A stretch of DNA of 64,000 bases from Oscillospiraceae bacterium (GCA_022650455.1 JALCPO010000005.1:1-64000), one strand, 5' to 3'; shown: positions 19,096 to 29,625, counted from the first letter of the stretch. Program-made: numbers and translations. The notes: generated by a model not told the origin, from the letters alone.

Positions 19096-20514
19096 ATGAA
19101 ACAGTGGAAAAAAGGTTTGGCAGCCGTTCTGGCTATGCTGACGGCGGGGTCCATAGCCGCCTGCGGAAGTTCGAACACGGCGTCTTCCGGGACGGCGCCG
19201 GCCGGAACGGGGAGCGCGCCGGCGAAGAGCGCCTATGCGGGCGAAACGGTCTATTACCTGAATTTCAAGCCGGAAGTCGCGGACGTTTACAAGGAGATCG
19301 CCCAGGAATATGAGATGGAAACGGGCGTAAAGCTGAAAGTGGTCACCGCTGCCAGCAATACATACGAGCAGACCCTGAAGTCGGAACTCGCGAAGTCCCA
19401 GGCGCCGACGATCTTCCAGATCAACGGGCCGGTCGGGTACAACAACTGGAAGGACTACTGCCTCGACCTGAAGGACACCGACCTTTACAAGCACCTGACC
19501 GACAAGACGCTCGCGGTTACGAGCGGTAGCGGCGTCTACGGCATCCCGAACTGCGTGGAAGGCTACGGCATTATTTACAACGACGCGATTATGAAGAAAT
19601 ACTTCGCGCTGGCGGACAAAGACAAATCCGTAACGGCAACGTCGGCCGACCAGATCAGGAATTTCGCGACGCTCAAGGCCGTTGTGGAAGACATGACGAA
19701 GCACAGGGACGAACTGGGGATCAAGGGCGTGTTCTCCTCGACATCCTTCAGCAACGGCGAGGACTGGAGATGGCAGACCCACCTGCTGAACATCCCCCTG
19801 TACTATGAATGGAAGGACATCAACGCCACCCAGAACCCGGCGGTGACCGGCTATGCGCAGAAGGAGATCGCCTTCCGATACGCCGACAACTATAAGAATA
19901 TTTTCGACCTCTACCTGAACAACTCCGTCACCCGGAAGACGCTGCTCGGCGGCAAGTCGGTCGACGACTCCATGGCGGAATTCGCGATGGAAAAAAGCGC
20001 GATGGTCCAGAACGGAAGCTGGGCGTGGTCGCAGATTTCAAAAGTCGGCGGCAATAAGGTCCGCAAGAGCGACATCAAGTTTCTGCCGATTTACACCGGC
20101 GTTTCCGGCGAAGAAAAGCAGGGCATCTGCTACGGCACCGAGAATTTCCTGAGCGTCAACAAGAAGGCGGACGAAAAGCTGCAGAAGGCATCCGTCGAGT
20201 TTCTGAACTGGCTGTATACGAGCAGCTCCGGCAAAAAGTATGTCTACCGTTCCGACAAGCTGGGCTTTATCGCTCCGTTCGACACCTTCTCCGAAAAGGA
20301 ACGCCCGGACGACCCGCTGACGCAGGAAGTCTCCAAATGGATGAGCGGCAAGGACGTCACCAACGTGACCTGGTCTTTCCAGGCGTTCCCGAGCCAGAAC
20401 TTCAAGAACGCTGTGGGCGCGTCGCTCCTGAAATATACGCAGGGCAAGGAAGACTGGAACGGCGTGAAAGCCGACGTGGTCAACGACTGGAAATCGGAAA
20501 AAGAAAAATCTTAA
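19096..20514 (+). CDS. malE: ABC transporter extracellular (maltodextrin-type) substrate-binding lipoprotein
   Basis: Lipobox ...GSIAACGSS; family-1 solute-binding features; followed by two permeases. Confidence 0.85.
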   Translation: MKQWKKGLAAVLAMLTAGSIAACGSSNTASSGTAPAGTGSAPAKSAYAGETVYYLNFKPEVADVYKEIAQEYEMETGVKLKVVTAASNTYEQTLKSELAKSQAPTIFQINGPVGYNNWKDYCLDLKDTDLYKHLTDKTLAVTSGSGVYGIPNCVEGYGIIYNDAIMKKYFALADKDKSVTATSADQIRNFATLKAVVEDMTKHRDELGIKGVFSSTSFSNGEDWRWQTHLLNIPLYYEWKDINATQNPAVTGYAQKEIAFRYADNYKNIFDLYLNNSVTRKTLLGGKSVDDSMAEFAMEKSAMVQNGSWAWSQISKVGGNKVRKSDIKFLPIYTGVSGEEKQGICYGTENFLSVNKKADEKLQKASVEFLNWLYTSSSGKKYVYRSDKLGFIAPFDTFSEKERPDDPLTQEVSKWMSGKDVTNVTWSFQAFPSQNFKNAVGASLLKYTQGKEDWNGVKADVVNDWKSEKEKS

Positions 20515-20604
20515 CAAAATCCGGATAAACGGAATCGGATGAGAACCGCGGGGCGCGGGCCGAAATCGGCCCGCCCCCGGTTTCCTTCCGACAGGGAGGC
20601 ACCA

Positions 20605-21450
20605 ATGCAAAAAGCTCTGAAAAAATACGCCGCTTTCTTCACACTCCCGACCCTGCTTGCGTTCGCCGTCGCCTTTTTGGCGCCGTTCCTGATCGGGATC
20701 TACCTGTCCTTTACCAAATTCTCAACGATCACCGACGCGCAATGGGTGGGGTTCGGCAATTACGCCAAAGCTTTTGAGCAAGGCGGGGATTTCTTACATT
20801 CCCTCGGCTTCACGGCGTGCTTTGCCGCGATCACCATCGTCAGTATCAATGGGATCGCCTTCCTTTTCGCGCTGATGCTGACGCGGAAACTGAGGGGGAC
20901 GAATTTTTTCCGCACGGTCTTTTTCATGCCGAATCTGATCGGCGGCATCGTTCTGGGGTATATCTGGCAGCTGATCCTCAACGGGGTCCTGTACCACGTG
21001 GGGCAGACCGTTATCTCCGACGCGACGTACGGGTTCTGGGGCCTGGTTGTGCTGGTAAACTGGCAGATGATCGGCTATATGATGGTGATTTACATCGCGG
21101 GGATCCAGAACGTCCCGCAGGATCTGCTGGACGCCGCGGCCGTGGACGGGGCGTCCAGCGGGCAGGTCCTGCGCCATGTGACCATCCCGATGGTCATGCC
21201 GTCCATCACCATCTGCCTGTTCCTGACCCTGACGAACTCGTTCCGTCTCTTCGACCAGAACCTGGCCCTGACCGGTGGGCAGCCCGGCAAGGACTCGGCA
21301 ATGCTCGCCCTGAATATTTACCAGACTTTTTACGGGACGCCGGGGTATGAGGGTGTCGGCCAGGCCAAAGCGGTCGTCTTCTTCCTTCTGGTTGCCGGCA
21401 TCGCGCTTTTACAGCTCCGCCTGACCAAGAGAAAAGAGGTGGAAGCCTGA
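20605..21450 (+). CDS. malF: Carbohydrate ABC transporter permease (MalF-like)
   Basis: MQKALKKYAAFFTLPTLLAFAVAFLAPFLIGIYLSFTKF...EAA-loop DLLDAAAVDGASSGQVLRHVTIPMVMPS. Confidence 0.88.
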   Translation: MQKALKKYAAFFTLPTLLAFAVAFLAPFLIGIYLSFTKFSTITDAQWVGFGNYAKAFEQGGDFLHSLGFTACFAAITIVSINGIAFLFALMLTRKLRGTNFFRTVFFMPNLIGGIVLGYIWQLILNGVLYHVGQTVISDATYGFWGLVVLVNWQMIGYMMVIYIAGIQNVPQDLLDAAAVDGASSGQVLRHVTIPMVMPSITICLFLTLTNSFRLFDQNLALTGGQPGKDSAMLALNIYQTFYGTPGYEGVGQAKAVVFFLLVAGIALLQLRLTKRKEVEA

Positions 21451-22289
21451 TGGATCGGACGAAAAAATTCGGCAGGAACGCCATGTTCCTGGTCCTCTGC
21501 GTCCTGTCGCTGGCTTTCATCGCGCCGGTTCTGGTTGTCCTGATGAATTCCTTCAAGGACCAGTTTTCCATCTCCTCCGACGAAGCGTTTCATTTCCCGA
21601 CGGGCGACACGTTCGTGGGTTTTCAGAACTATGTCGGCGGCGTGGAGAAAACAGACTACTGGAACGCTTTCGGCTGTTCCCTTTCCATAACGGTGTGCGC
21701 TCTGGCGGTGATCGTCCTGTTCACCTCGATGACGGCCTGGTATGTGACGAGAGTGAAGTCGCGGTATTCTTCCGCGCTCTATTACGGATTGATCTTTTCC
21801 ATGGTCGTTCCGTTCCAGATGGTCATGTTCTCCATGTCGAAGCTGGCGAACATGCTGCACCTGGACAATCCGGCCGGCCTGGTGGCGCTGTACCTCGGGT
21901 TCGGCGCGGGGCAGGCGGTTTTTCTGTTCTCGGGCTTTGTCAAATCGATCCCGGTCGACATTGAAGAGGCGGCCCTGATCGACGGCTGCAGCCCGATCCA
22001 GGAATTCTTCCTTGTGGTATTCCCGATTCTGAAGCCGATCTCCATCACCGTGGCGATTCTGGACGCGATGTGGATCTGGAACGACTACCTGATGCCGTAC
22101 CTGGTGATCGGCTCCGACTACAAGACGGTTCCGATCGCCGTGCAGTATCTGCAGGGCGGCTACGGCTCCAAGGACATGGGCGCCATGATGGCGGTGCTGG
22201 TGCTTTCCATCATACCGGTTGTGGTGTTTTACCTTTTCTGCCAGAAATATATTATCCGAGGAAGTGTCGCCGGGGCGGTAAAGGGATAG
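21450..22289 (+). CDS. malG: Carbohydrate ABC transporter permease (MalG-like)
   Basis: ATGA overlap with malF; EAA-loop DIEEAALIDGCSPIQEFFLVVFPILKPI. Confidence 0.9.
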   Translation: MDRTKKFGRNAMFLVLCVLSLAFIAPVLVVLMNSFKDQFSISSDEAFHFPTGDTFVGFQNYVGGVEKTDYWNAFGCSLSITVCALAVIVLFTSMTAWYVTRVKSRYSSALYYGLIFSMVVPFQMVMFSMSKLANMLHLDNPAGLVALYLGFGAGQAVFLFSGFVKSIPVDIEEAALIDGCSPIQEFFLVVFPILKPISITVAILDAMWIWNDYLMPYLVIGSDYKTVPIAVQYLQGGYGSKDMGAMMAVLVLSIIPVVVFYLFCQKYIIRGSVAGAVKG

Positions 22290-22346
22290 CCGCGTTCGCC
22301 GCAAAATCCATGCTACAGACGAACTCATTGCAAAGAAGGGGTACCG

Positions 22347-23867
22347 ATTCGCACCAGTGGGATCCTGCTGCCCGTAAGCAGTTTACCTTCCCCGTACGGG
22401 ATTGGGAGCTTGGGGAAAGAAGCGTTTCAGTTTGTCGATTTTCTAAAAAAGGCGGGCCAGAGGTACTGGCAGATTCTTCCCGTCGGGCCGACCGGGTGCG
22501 GCGACAGCCCGTACCAGAGTTTTTCCGCGTTCGCGGCGAACCCTTACCTGATTGATCCGGGCCTGCTTGCGGAGCGGGGGCTTCTGACACGCGGGGAGAT
22601 CGGGCGGTTCGATTTCGGGGACGACCCGGGGCAGGTGGACTACGGCGCGCTGTTTGCCAACCGGTTCGGCCTGCTGCGCCTGGCGGCCGGCCGATTTCCG
22701 GTGGAAGACGCGGGGTTTGAGGCGTTCCGCCGCTCCAATGCCGGATGGCTGGAGGATTACGCGCTCTTTATGGCCCTGAAGGAAGAGAACGGCATGGTGT
22801 CGTTCCAGGAGTGGCCGGCCGGCATCCGCCTGCGGAAAGCCCCCGCGCTGGAAGCGGCGCGGGCGCGGCTGGCGGGGGAGATCCGGTTCTGGAAAGTGAC
22901 GCAGTACCTGTTTTTTACCCAGTGGCGCGCGCTGAAAAACTACGCGCACCGGAACGGGGTCTTTCTCATCGGCGACCTGCCCATTTACGTTTCGCCGGAC
23001 TCGGCCGACCTGTGGGCGCACAGCGGGCTGTTCCAGGTCGACGGCGACCGCCGCCCCACGGAGGTGGCGGGCTGCCCCCCGGATGCCTTCACGGCGGAGG
23101 GGCAGCTTTGGGGAAACCCGCTGTACCGCTGGGAAAAGCACGCCGCCACCGGTTACCGCTGGTGGGTCCGGCGGCTTTCCAGCGCGGCGAGGGTGTACGA
23201 CGTGGTGCGGATCGACCATTTCCGCGGTTTTGAAAGCTACTACGCGGTTCCGGCGGGAAGCCGGAACGCCGTGCACGGAATCTGGCGCAAAGGGCCGGGT
23301 GCCGACTTTGTGGACACCGTCAAACGGAAGCTGCCGCGCCTTTCGGTCATTGCGGAGGATCTGGGCTTCCTGACGGACGACGTGCGCCGGCTGCTGGCCC
23401 GCAGCGGCTTTCCGGGGATGAAGGTGCTGCAGTTCGCTTTCGACCCGAACGGGGAAAGCGAGTATCTGCCGCACCGTTATACCCGGAACTGCGTGGTCTA
23501 CACCGGGACCCACGACAACACCACGGCCGAAGGATGGCGGCTTTCCGCCCCGGAAGAAGAAGTTGCGTTCGCCCGCCGGTACCTCGGCGCCGGTCCGGAC
23601 GGCGACCTGACGGGGGCTCTGATCCGGGCCGCGCAGGCCAGCGTGGCCGACACCTGCATCATCCCGCTGCAGGATTACCTGCGGCTCGGCGCCGAAGCGC
23701 GCATCAACACGCCCGGCACGGTCGGCGGCAACTGGCGCTGGCGGGTTCGGAGCGAACAGCTTACCCCCGGGCTCGCAGCCGGAATCCGGGGCGTCACCGA
23801 GCTGTACGGGCGCGCGAAACACAGGCGAAGAGCCGCAGGGAAGACAAAGCCCTCATCAGCCGGCTGA
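22347..23867 (+). CDS. malQ: 4-alpha-glucanotransferase; apparent ATT start codon
   Basis: GH77 motifs (WQILPVGPTGCGDSPYQSFSAFAANPYLIDP, RIDHFRGFESYYAVP, YTGTHDNTTAEGW). Conserved N-terminus (M)RTSGILLPVSSLPSPYGIGSLGKEAF is in frame back to ATT at 22347; the track's 22410 start is an internal TTG. Confidence 0.85.
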   Translation: MRTSGILLPVSSLPSPYGIGSLGKEAFQFVDFLKKAGQRYWQILPVGPTGCGDSPYQSFSAFAANPYLIDPGLLAERGLLTRGEIGRFDFGDDPGQVDYGALFANRFGLLRLAAGRFPVEDAGFEAFRRSNAGWLEDYALFMALKEENGMVSFQEWPAGIRLRKAPALEAARARLAGEIRFWKVTQYLFFTQWRALKNYAHRNGVFLIGDLPIYVSPDSADLWAHSGLFQVDGDRRPTEVAGCPPDAFTAEGQLWGNPLYRWEKHAATGYRWWVRRLSSAARVYDVVRIDHFRGFESYYAVPAGSRNAVHGIWRKGPGADFVDTVKRKLPRLSVIAEDLGFLTDDVRRLLARSGFPGMKVLQFAFDPNGESEYLPHRYTRNCVVYTGTHDNTTAEGWRLSAPEEEVAFARRYLGAGPDGDLTGALIRAAQASVADTCIIPLQDYLRLGAEARINTPGTVGGNWRWRVRSEQLTPGLAAGIRGVTELYGRAKHRRRAAGKTKPSSAG

Positions 23868-24042
23868 CGCCGGCAGCTTCCCCAGCGGGGAAGCCGGTTT
23901 AGGAAGGGTTTCCGGCGGAGTCGTAACTCTGTCCAGGGGGAAAGCCGGTCCATGACCGGCGCGGAAAGGCGCCCGAAAAGGCATAAATCCGGCGGAACCG
24001 CAATACAATGACTTGTTGAGAGAATTCAGCGGGGTGATTGCA

Positions 24043-25311
24043 TTGAGAGTTCTGCGTTTGGGAACGACGGGCAGCGACGTGATGGAGGTGCAGTCCGTCC
24101 TGCGGAGGATGGGCTTGTATGCGGGCGGCGTGGACGGGGTTTTCGGGCCGCAGACGCAGCGGGCCGTGACGGAGTTCCAGAGGCGGTTCGGCCTTGCGCC
24201 GGACGGCGTGATCGGCACGGAAACCCGGCGGGTGCTGGAGCATTTCCTGCTCGGGTACGACACATATGTGATTCAGCCCGGCGACACGTTTTACGGGATC
24301 GCCCGGAAGTTCGGCGCGGACCCGTCCCTCGTCGCCGCCGCAAACCCGGAGCAGGCCCCCGATTCCCTGGTCCCCGGGGCGCGGATCGTGGTGCCGTACG
24401 GGTACGACGTCGTCGCGACGGACACCGACTATACCTACGAGGTCCTGATGCGGAACATCCAGGGGCTGAAAATGCGGTACCCGTTCCTCGCGGTGGGGAA
24501 TATCGGCGCGAGCGTGCTGGGGAAAACGCTTTACAGCCTGCGGCTCGGCGTGGGGGAGAACCACGTGTTTTACAACGCCGCGCACCACGCGCTGGAGTGG
24601 ATCACCTCGCCGGTGCTGATGAAGTTTGCCGAGGATTACCTGAAGGCCTACGCCCTGGGCCGGCCGATCGGCGGGTACGACCCGCGGGAGCTGTGGAGCT
24701 CCTCGAGCATCTGGATCGTGCCGATGGTCAACCCGGACGGGGTGGACCTCGTCCTCAACGGGCTGCAGGCGGAGAACCCCTACTACGACCGGCTGATTCG
24801 CTGGAACGGCGGGAGCACGGACTTTTCCCGTACCTGGCAGGCAAATATCCGGGGCGTGGACCTGAACCACAACTACGACGCGGCGTGGACGCAGTCGAAG
24901 CAGGCCGAGGCGGAGCTGGGCATCACCGGCCCGGGGCCGACGCGGTTTTCGGGCCCCTACCCCGTTTCCGAGCCGGAAACGCGCGCGATGGTCTCCTTCA
25001 CGCGGAGCCATGATTTCCGCCTGACCATGGCGTACCATTCGCAGGGGCGGGTGATCTACTGGAATTTCATGAACCTCGCCCCGGAAGAGGCGCGGGTGAT
25101 CGGCGAGAACCTTGCGCGCATCAGCGGCTACACGCTGGAGCAGGCGACCGGCGTGGCGTCCTACGCGGGGTACAAGGACTGGTTCATCCAGGATTTCCGC
25201 CGCCCCGGCTACACCATCGAGGTCGGCGAGGGGCAGAACCCGCTCCCGATTTCACAGTTCGGGCAGATTTACGGGGAAAACCTGGGCATGCTGCTTTATG
25301 CGGCAACCTGA
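24043..25311 (+). CDS. Peptidoglycan-binding/LysM/M14 family metallocarboxypeptidase
   Basis: PG_binding_1 repeat (LRLGTTGSDVMEVQSVLRRMGLYAGGVDGVFGPQTQRAVTEFQ), LysM (TYVIQPGDTFYGIARKFGADPSLVAAANP), M14 Zn motif region (GVGENHVFYNAAHHALEWIT); TTG start. Confidence 0.88.
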   Translation: MRVLRLGTTGSDVMEVQSVLRRMGLYAGGVDGVFGPQTQRAVTEFQRRFGLAPDGVIGTETRRVLEHFLLGYDTYVIQPGDTFYGIARKFGADPSLVAAANPEQAPDSLVPGARIVVPYGYDVVATDTDYTYEVLMRNIQGLKMRYPFLAVGNIGASVLGKTLYSLRLGVGENHVFYNAAHHALEWITSPVLMKFAEDYLKAYALGRPIGGYDPRELWSSSSIWIVPMVNPDGVDLVLNGLQAENPYYDRLIRWNGGSTDFSRTWQANIRGVDLNHNYDAAWTQSKQAEAELGITGPGPTRFSGPYPVSEPETRAMVSFTRSHDFRLTMAYHSQGRVIYWNFMNLAPEEARVIGENLARISGYTLEQATGVASYAGYKDWFIQDFRRPGYTIEVGEGQNPLPISQFGQIYGENLGMLLYAAT

Positions 25312-25482
25312 CGGGCCGGGAAGCCGGCGGGATCGGACAGGGCGGCCCGCGGCGCGTGAAAACGCCGCGGGCCGCTTTTTCCGCCGCGGGGGACGGCCCG
25401 GATTTGATTTGCGTCCCGGAATTTGATAAAATATTTCTAAGAGCAAAAAGTCGGAAGGAAAATCGGAATCAAAGGAGGCCCT

Positions 25483-26343
25483 ATGAAGAAAGAGCAAAGA
25501 AACGCGGCCGTTCAGACAATTTCACGCATCCTGTTCATCGTCCTGGGCGCGACGCTGGCGTCCGTCGGGCTGGAAATTTTCCTGATCCCGAACAATGTCA
25601 TCGACGGAGGGGTTACGGGAATCTCCATCATGGCGAGCCACCTGACCGGGGTTCCGCTGGGCGTCTTTACGTTTGCCCTGAACATCCCGTTCCTGGCCGT
25701 CGGCTACCGGCAGATCGGCAGGACGTTCGCCCTTTCCACGCTGTTCGCCGTCGGGTGCCTGTCGCTCGGCGTGTCGCTGCTGCACCCGGTCGCGGGGATC
25801 ACGCAGGACGTGCTGCTGGCGACGTTTTTCGGCGGGATTATCCTCGGCGCGGGCGTGGGGCTGATTATCCGCAACGGCGGTTCGCTGGACGGGACGGAGG
25901 TCGTGGCGATCATCCTCGACCGGAAATCGAGCTTCTCCGTCGGGGAGATCGTGATGTTCTTCAACCTTTTCATCCTGGGCGGCTCGGGGTTCGTGTTCGG
26001 CTGGGACCGGGCCATGTATTCCCTGCTCGCGTATTTTATCGCGTTCAAGGTGATCGACATCACCATCGAGGGACTGGACGAGACGAAATCCGCCCTGATC
26101 GTTTCGGAAAAATACGCGGAGATTTCGCAGGCCCTTATGGACCGGCTGGGGCGGGGCGTCACGCTGCTCCACGGCGAAGGCGGCTACCTCGGGGCATCCA
26201 TGAACGTGATTTACGTGGTGGTTTCCCGGCTCGAGATCGCGAAGCTCAAGCAGATCGTGCACGGGTTCGACGGGGACGCCCTGGTCACCATCACGAACGT
26301 GGAGGCGACGGGCAAGCGGTTCCGCAAAAAAGCGATTCACTGA
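25483..26343 (+). CDS. YitT family membrane protein (DUF161/DUF2179)
   Basis: IPNNVIDGGVTGISIMASHLTGVPLGVFTFALNIPF...GGSLDGTEVVAIIL; C-terminal DUF2179 region. Confidence 0.92.
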   Translation: MKKEQRNAAVQTISRILFIVLGATLASVGLEIFLIPNNVIDGGVTGISIMASHLTGVPLGVFTFALNIPFLAVGYRQIGRTFALSTLFAVGCLSLGVSLLHPVAGITQDVLLATFFGGIILGAGVGLIIRNGGSLDGTEVVAIILDRKSSFSVGEIVMFFNLFILGGSGFVFGWDRAMYSLLAYFIAFKVIDITIEGLDETKSALIVSEKYAEISQALMDRLGRGVTLLHGEGGYLGASMNVIYVVVSRLEIAKLKQIVHGFDGDALVTITNVEATGKRFRKKAIH

Positions 26344-26418
26344 CGCGAATCTGCGGCCTTCATCCAATCTTCACATCGTTCGGTTAGAATGGAAGCGCCG
26401 ACGAAAGGGGGCTTCCCG

Positions 26419-26712
26419 ATGAATTGTTGTGGACAGGACCATAACGAAAAGAACAAAAGGGCGAAGGGCGGGATGGCGCACCTGTGGATGATGGCGCTGT
26501 GCTGCGGCGCCCCGCTGCTGATTGTGCTGGCGGTTTCCGCGCTCGGGGCGAATTTCCCGGTCGTGCGGGCATGGCTGGTTTCCATCCTGCCGTTTGCCTG
26601 CCCGGTCCTGATGCTGCTGATGATCCCGCTGATGCTTTTCCGCGGGCGGCGCGGCCGCCGCGGGGGCGTCCCGGCGGAACCGGACGGCAAAACGGACGAA
26701 AAAGAAAAGTAA
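26419..26712 (+). CDS. Small two-TM Cys-rich hypothetical protein
   Basis: MNCCGQDHNEKNKRAKGGMAHLWMMALCCGAPLLIVLAVSALG...; RBS GAAAGGGGG. Confidence 0.6.
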   Translation: MNCCGQDHNEKNKRAKGGMAHLWMMALCCGAPLLIVLAVSALGANFPVVRAWLVSILPFACPVLMLLMIPLMLFRGRRGRRGGVPAEPDGKTDEKEK

Positions 26713-26777
26713 CGGAAAAAAGAACGGGGGCGCCGGGTTTCGGACGGCGCCCCCGTTTTGGCGGAAACGGGAAGGGT

Positions 26778-28046
26778 TCAGGAAGCTTCCCCGCGGAGCC
26801 AGCGGACCAGCTCCCCGCGGGTGAAAACCGCGATGAGCGCCAGCAGCGCCAGCGTGACGCCGCCGCAGAAGAGGAAGCCGGAATCCCCGCCCGCCCGTTC
26901 CATCACGGCGCCGGCGAGGAAATTGCCGATGGGCGTCGAACCCATGATCAGGAACGAATAGACGCTCATGACCCGGCCGCGGTATTCGTTCGAGGAGCTG
27001 ACCTGGAAAATGGAATTTGCCGTGTTCATGAAGATCAGGTTGAAAAAGCCGACTACCAGAACCAGGACGGCGCTGACGGCGTACTGGCGGGTCAGGCAGG
27101 TCGCGAGCTGCACGGCCGCCGTGCCGGTGCCGCTGATGAGGAGCAGGCGCCGGCTGACGCCGTTTTTGCTGCGGTAGGCCATCAGGATCGCCGCGCAGAA
27201 CGCGCCGAGCCCCGCCATGGAGAGCATGAACGAGTACCCGTGGATCCCCCCGTTCAGGTACTCCCGCGCGAAGACCGGGATGACGACGTCGTTGTTGAAG
27301 GCGAACGTGCAGACCACCGCCATGACGAGCACGTTGATGACGAGCGTCCGGTTCCGCCGGATGTACCGCATGCCGTCCGCGATCTCGGGGAGCATGCTCG
27401 GGACGCGGCGCGCGGCGCGCGCTTCGTCCGTCCGGATCATCAGCAGGCCGGCGATGACCGGCAGAAAGCTGACGGCGTTAAGAAAGAAACAGGCCGTGGC
27501 GCCGAGTTTTACCATCAGGATGCCGGAGACCGCCGGGCCGAGGATGCGGGCGAGGTTGACGATGGTGGAGTTCAGCGAGATGGCGTTCATCACGTTTTCC
27601 GGCCCGACCAGGTCGATGAAAAAGGACTGGCGGGCGGGCATGTCGAGCGTCTGGGTGAGGCCGAACAGGAAGCTGAGCAGAAGAATATGCCAGTACTGAA
27701 TGATTCCCAGATGGGTCAGAAGCGTCATGGCGACGGCCTGCGCCAAAAACAGGGCCTGCGTGAGCACCAGCAGCCGCCTTTTGGGGAACCGGTCGACGAT
27801 CACCCCCGCGAAGAGCGAAAGGAAGAGCAGGGGAAGGAACTGCGCCACCCCCACGAGGCCGACCCGCAGCGGGGAGTTGGTGACGGAGTAAACCAGCCAG
27901 GTCTGCGCGGTGCGCTGCACCCACGTGCCGGTCAGGGAGATGCACTGGCCGAACCAGAACAGCCGGAAGTTGCGGTACCGCAGCGAGCGGAATGTTGTTT
28001 TGAGAAAAGCGCCGGTTTGTTTGCGCAGTGTTTTGGGATGTATCAT
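26778..28046 (-). CDS. MFS transporter (EntS/MFS_3-like)
   Basis: TFRSLRYRNFRLFWFGQCISLTGTWVQRTAQTWLVYSVTNSPLRVGLVGVAQFLPLLFLSLFAGVIVDRFPKRRLL. Confidence 0.9.
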   Translation of the reverse strand: MIHPKTLRKQTGAFLKTTFRSLRYRNFRLFWFGQCISLTGTWVQRTAQTWLVYSVTNSPLRVGLVGVAQFLPLLFLSLFAGVIVDRFPKRRLLVLTQALFLAQAVAMTLLTHLGIIQYWHILLLSFLFGLTQTLDMPARQSFFIDLVGPENVMNAISLNSTIVNLARILGPAVSGILMVKLGATACFFLNAVSFLPVIAGLLMIRTDEARAARRVPSMLPEIADGMRYIRRNRTLVINVLVMAVVCTFAFNNDVVIPVFAREYLNGGIHGYSFMLSMAGLGAFCAAILMAYRSKNGVSRRLLLISGTGTAAVQLATCLTRQYAVSAVLVLVVGFFNLIFMNTANSIFQVSSSNEYRGRVMSVYSFLIMGSTPIGNFLAGAVMERAGGDSGFLFCGGVTLALLALIAVFTRGELVRWLRGEAS

Positions 28047-28254
28047 AAGGCGGGAACGACCTCCTGTGGCATGGCCGGGACCCGGAAAGAAAAGCCGGAT
28101 GGGCGGAATATAATTTCCTATTATAAACCCGGAAAGGCGAAAGTGCAACGCGTCCCCGCCGCGGGCGGCATGTTACAGATTTGATACTTTCTTTTTACAC
28201 GGGTTATGCTATAATAATTTTGATTACACAGAATCGGCGAAAGGGGTGGGGAGC

Positions 28255-29604
28255 ATGAAACGGTGGGCGGCAGTTCCGGCGCTTTTCCTCGCGGTGGCGC
28301 TGACGCTTTCCGGCTGCTCGTTCGCGGGGCTGGATGCCCAGACGCTGATGCACGCCCCCAAGCCGACCGGGGAAAACGAGGCGGATATCCAGGAGCTGCT
28401 GGACCAGACCGCGGGCGACCAGATCATTCTGAAATATCCCGCGACCGGGGAGTACCGCTCCGCCATTCTGGAGCACGACGTCTGCGGCGACCAGAACCGG
28501 GAAGCCATCGCGTTCTACCAGAAGGACGAGGATTCCGCGACGACGAACGTCATGTTTATGCAGAAGGACGGGAAAAGCTGGAAGAGCATCGGCACGTTCG
28601 GCAGCCAGGCCGCCCAGCCCGACCGCGTCTGCTTCGGAGACCTGGACGGCGGCGGCCGGGACGAGGTGGTCGTGGGCTGGGGAAGCGGGATGAACAACAC
28701 CGGCTCCATCTGCGTCTACTACTACAAAGACGGCAGGATGAACGAGCAGAAGCTGAACCAGAGCTACACGGACCTGGAAGTGATGGATTTCGACGGCGAC
28801 GGCCGGGACGAAATCTTCACGGCGAACGTGACGGTGGGCGACCAGCCCGCCGCGGCGCATCTGCTGCGCGTTAAGGACGGCGCTATGGAAGTGATGGGTT
28901 CCGCCCCGCTGGACACCGGCGTGACGAAGTACGTTTCCGTGCAGACCGGCCTCATCAACGAGAAGCAGAAGGGCGTGGTGCTGGACGGCGTGAAAACCGG
29001 GAACGCCATGGTGACGGAGCTGCTGTACTGGGACGGGAAGAAGAAGGCGCTGGAAGCGCCGTTCTACGACCCCGCGACCAAGACGGCCAAAAGCACCGCG
29101 CGGAACACGTCCGTCGTTTCGCGGGACATCAACGGCGACAAGATTATTGAGATCCCCATCGTGACGCTGATGCCGGGGTACACCGGCACGACGGCGGACG
29201 AGGCGGATTACCTGACGGACTGGCACCGGTACGACACGGCGACGAACACGTTCGTGCGGGTGATGAGCGTGGTGATCGACTACCCCGACGGGTACTGGTT
29301 CTCGGTGCCGGACATGTGGCGGGGAAAAATCACCGCGAAAACGGACCCGTCCACGCGGTCGTTTCTGTTTTACCAGTGGATGCAGTCGCCGCAGAACGCC
29401 GCTGGGGTCTTGGGGCCGCAGCTTTTAAAAATCGAAGTATTTACGAAAAAAGAATGGGAGTCGCACGCGGGGACGAAAGGGTATTTTGAGCTCTACGAGC
29501 AGGACAGCGCCGTGTTCGCGGCGTACCTGCCGTCCCCGAAGAACCAGCTTTCCATGACGGAGCAGGAAGTCCGGGAGGCTTTTGAGCCGATCGCCCGGGA
29601 ATAA
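28255..29604 (+). CDS. Lipoprotein with VCBS/FG-GAP-like repeats
   Basis: Lipobox TLSGCSF; CFGDLDGGGRDEVVVGW, VMDFDGDGRDEIFTANV, SRDINGDKIIEIPI repeats. Confidence 0.75.
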   Translation: MKRWAAVPALFLAVALTLSGCSFAGLDAQTLMHAPKPTGENEADIQELLDQTAGDQIILKYPATGEYRSAILEHDVCGDQNREAIAFYQKDEDSATTNVMFMQKDGKSWKSIGTFGSQAAQPDRVCFGDLDGGGRDEVVVGWGSGMNNTGSICVYYYKDGRMNEQKLNQSYTDLEVMDFDGDGRDEIFTANVTVGDQPAAAHLLRVKDGAMEVMGSAPLDTGVTKYVSVQTGLINEKQKGVVLDGVKTGNAMVTELLYWDGKKKALEAPFYDPATKTAKSTARNTSVVSRDINGDKIIEIPIVTLMPGYTGTTADEADYLTDWHRYDTATNTFVRVMSVVIDYPDGYWFSVPDMWRGKITAKTDPSTRSFLFYQWMQSPQNAAGVLGPQLLKIEVFTKKEWESHAGTKGYFELYEQDSAVFAAYLPSPKNQLSMTEQEVREAFEPIARE

Positions 29605-29625
29605 AATGGATTTGGGGGGAAGCCT

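Noticed and set aside
22410-23867. Track start of malQ at 22410
   Set aside because: It is an internal TTG that would delete the conserved RTSGILLPVSSLPSPYGIG N-terminal segment.
23869-23898. Hairpin after malQ (GCTTCCCC-AGC-GGGGAAGC)
   Set aside because: No T-run and no recognisable REP family context; insufficient to call a terminator or repeat element.
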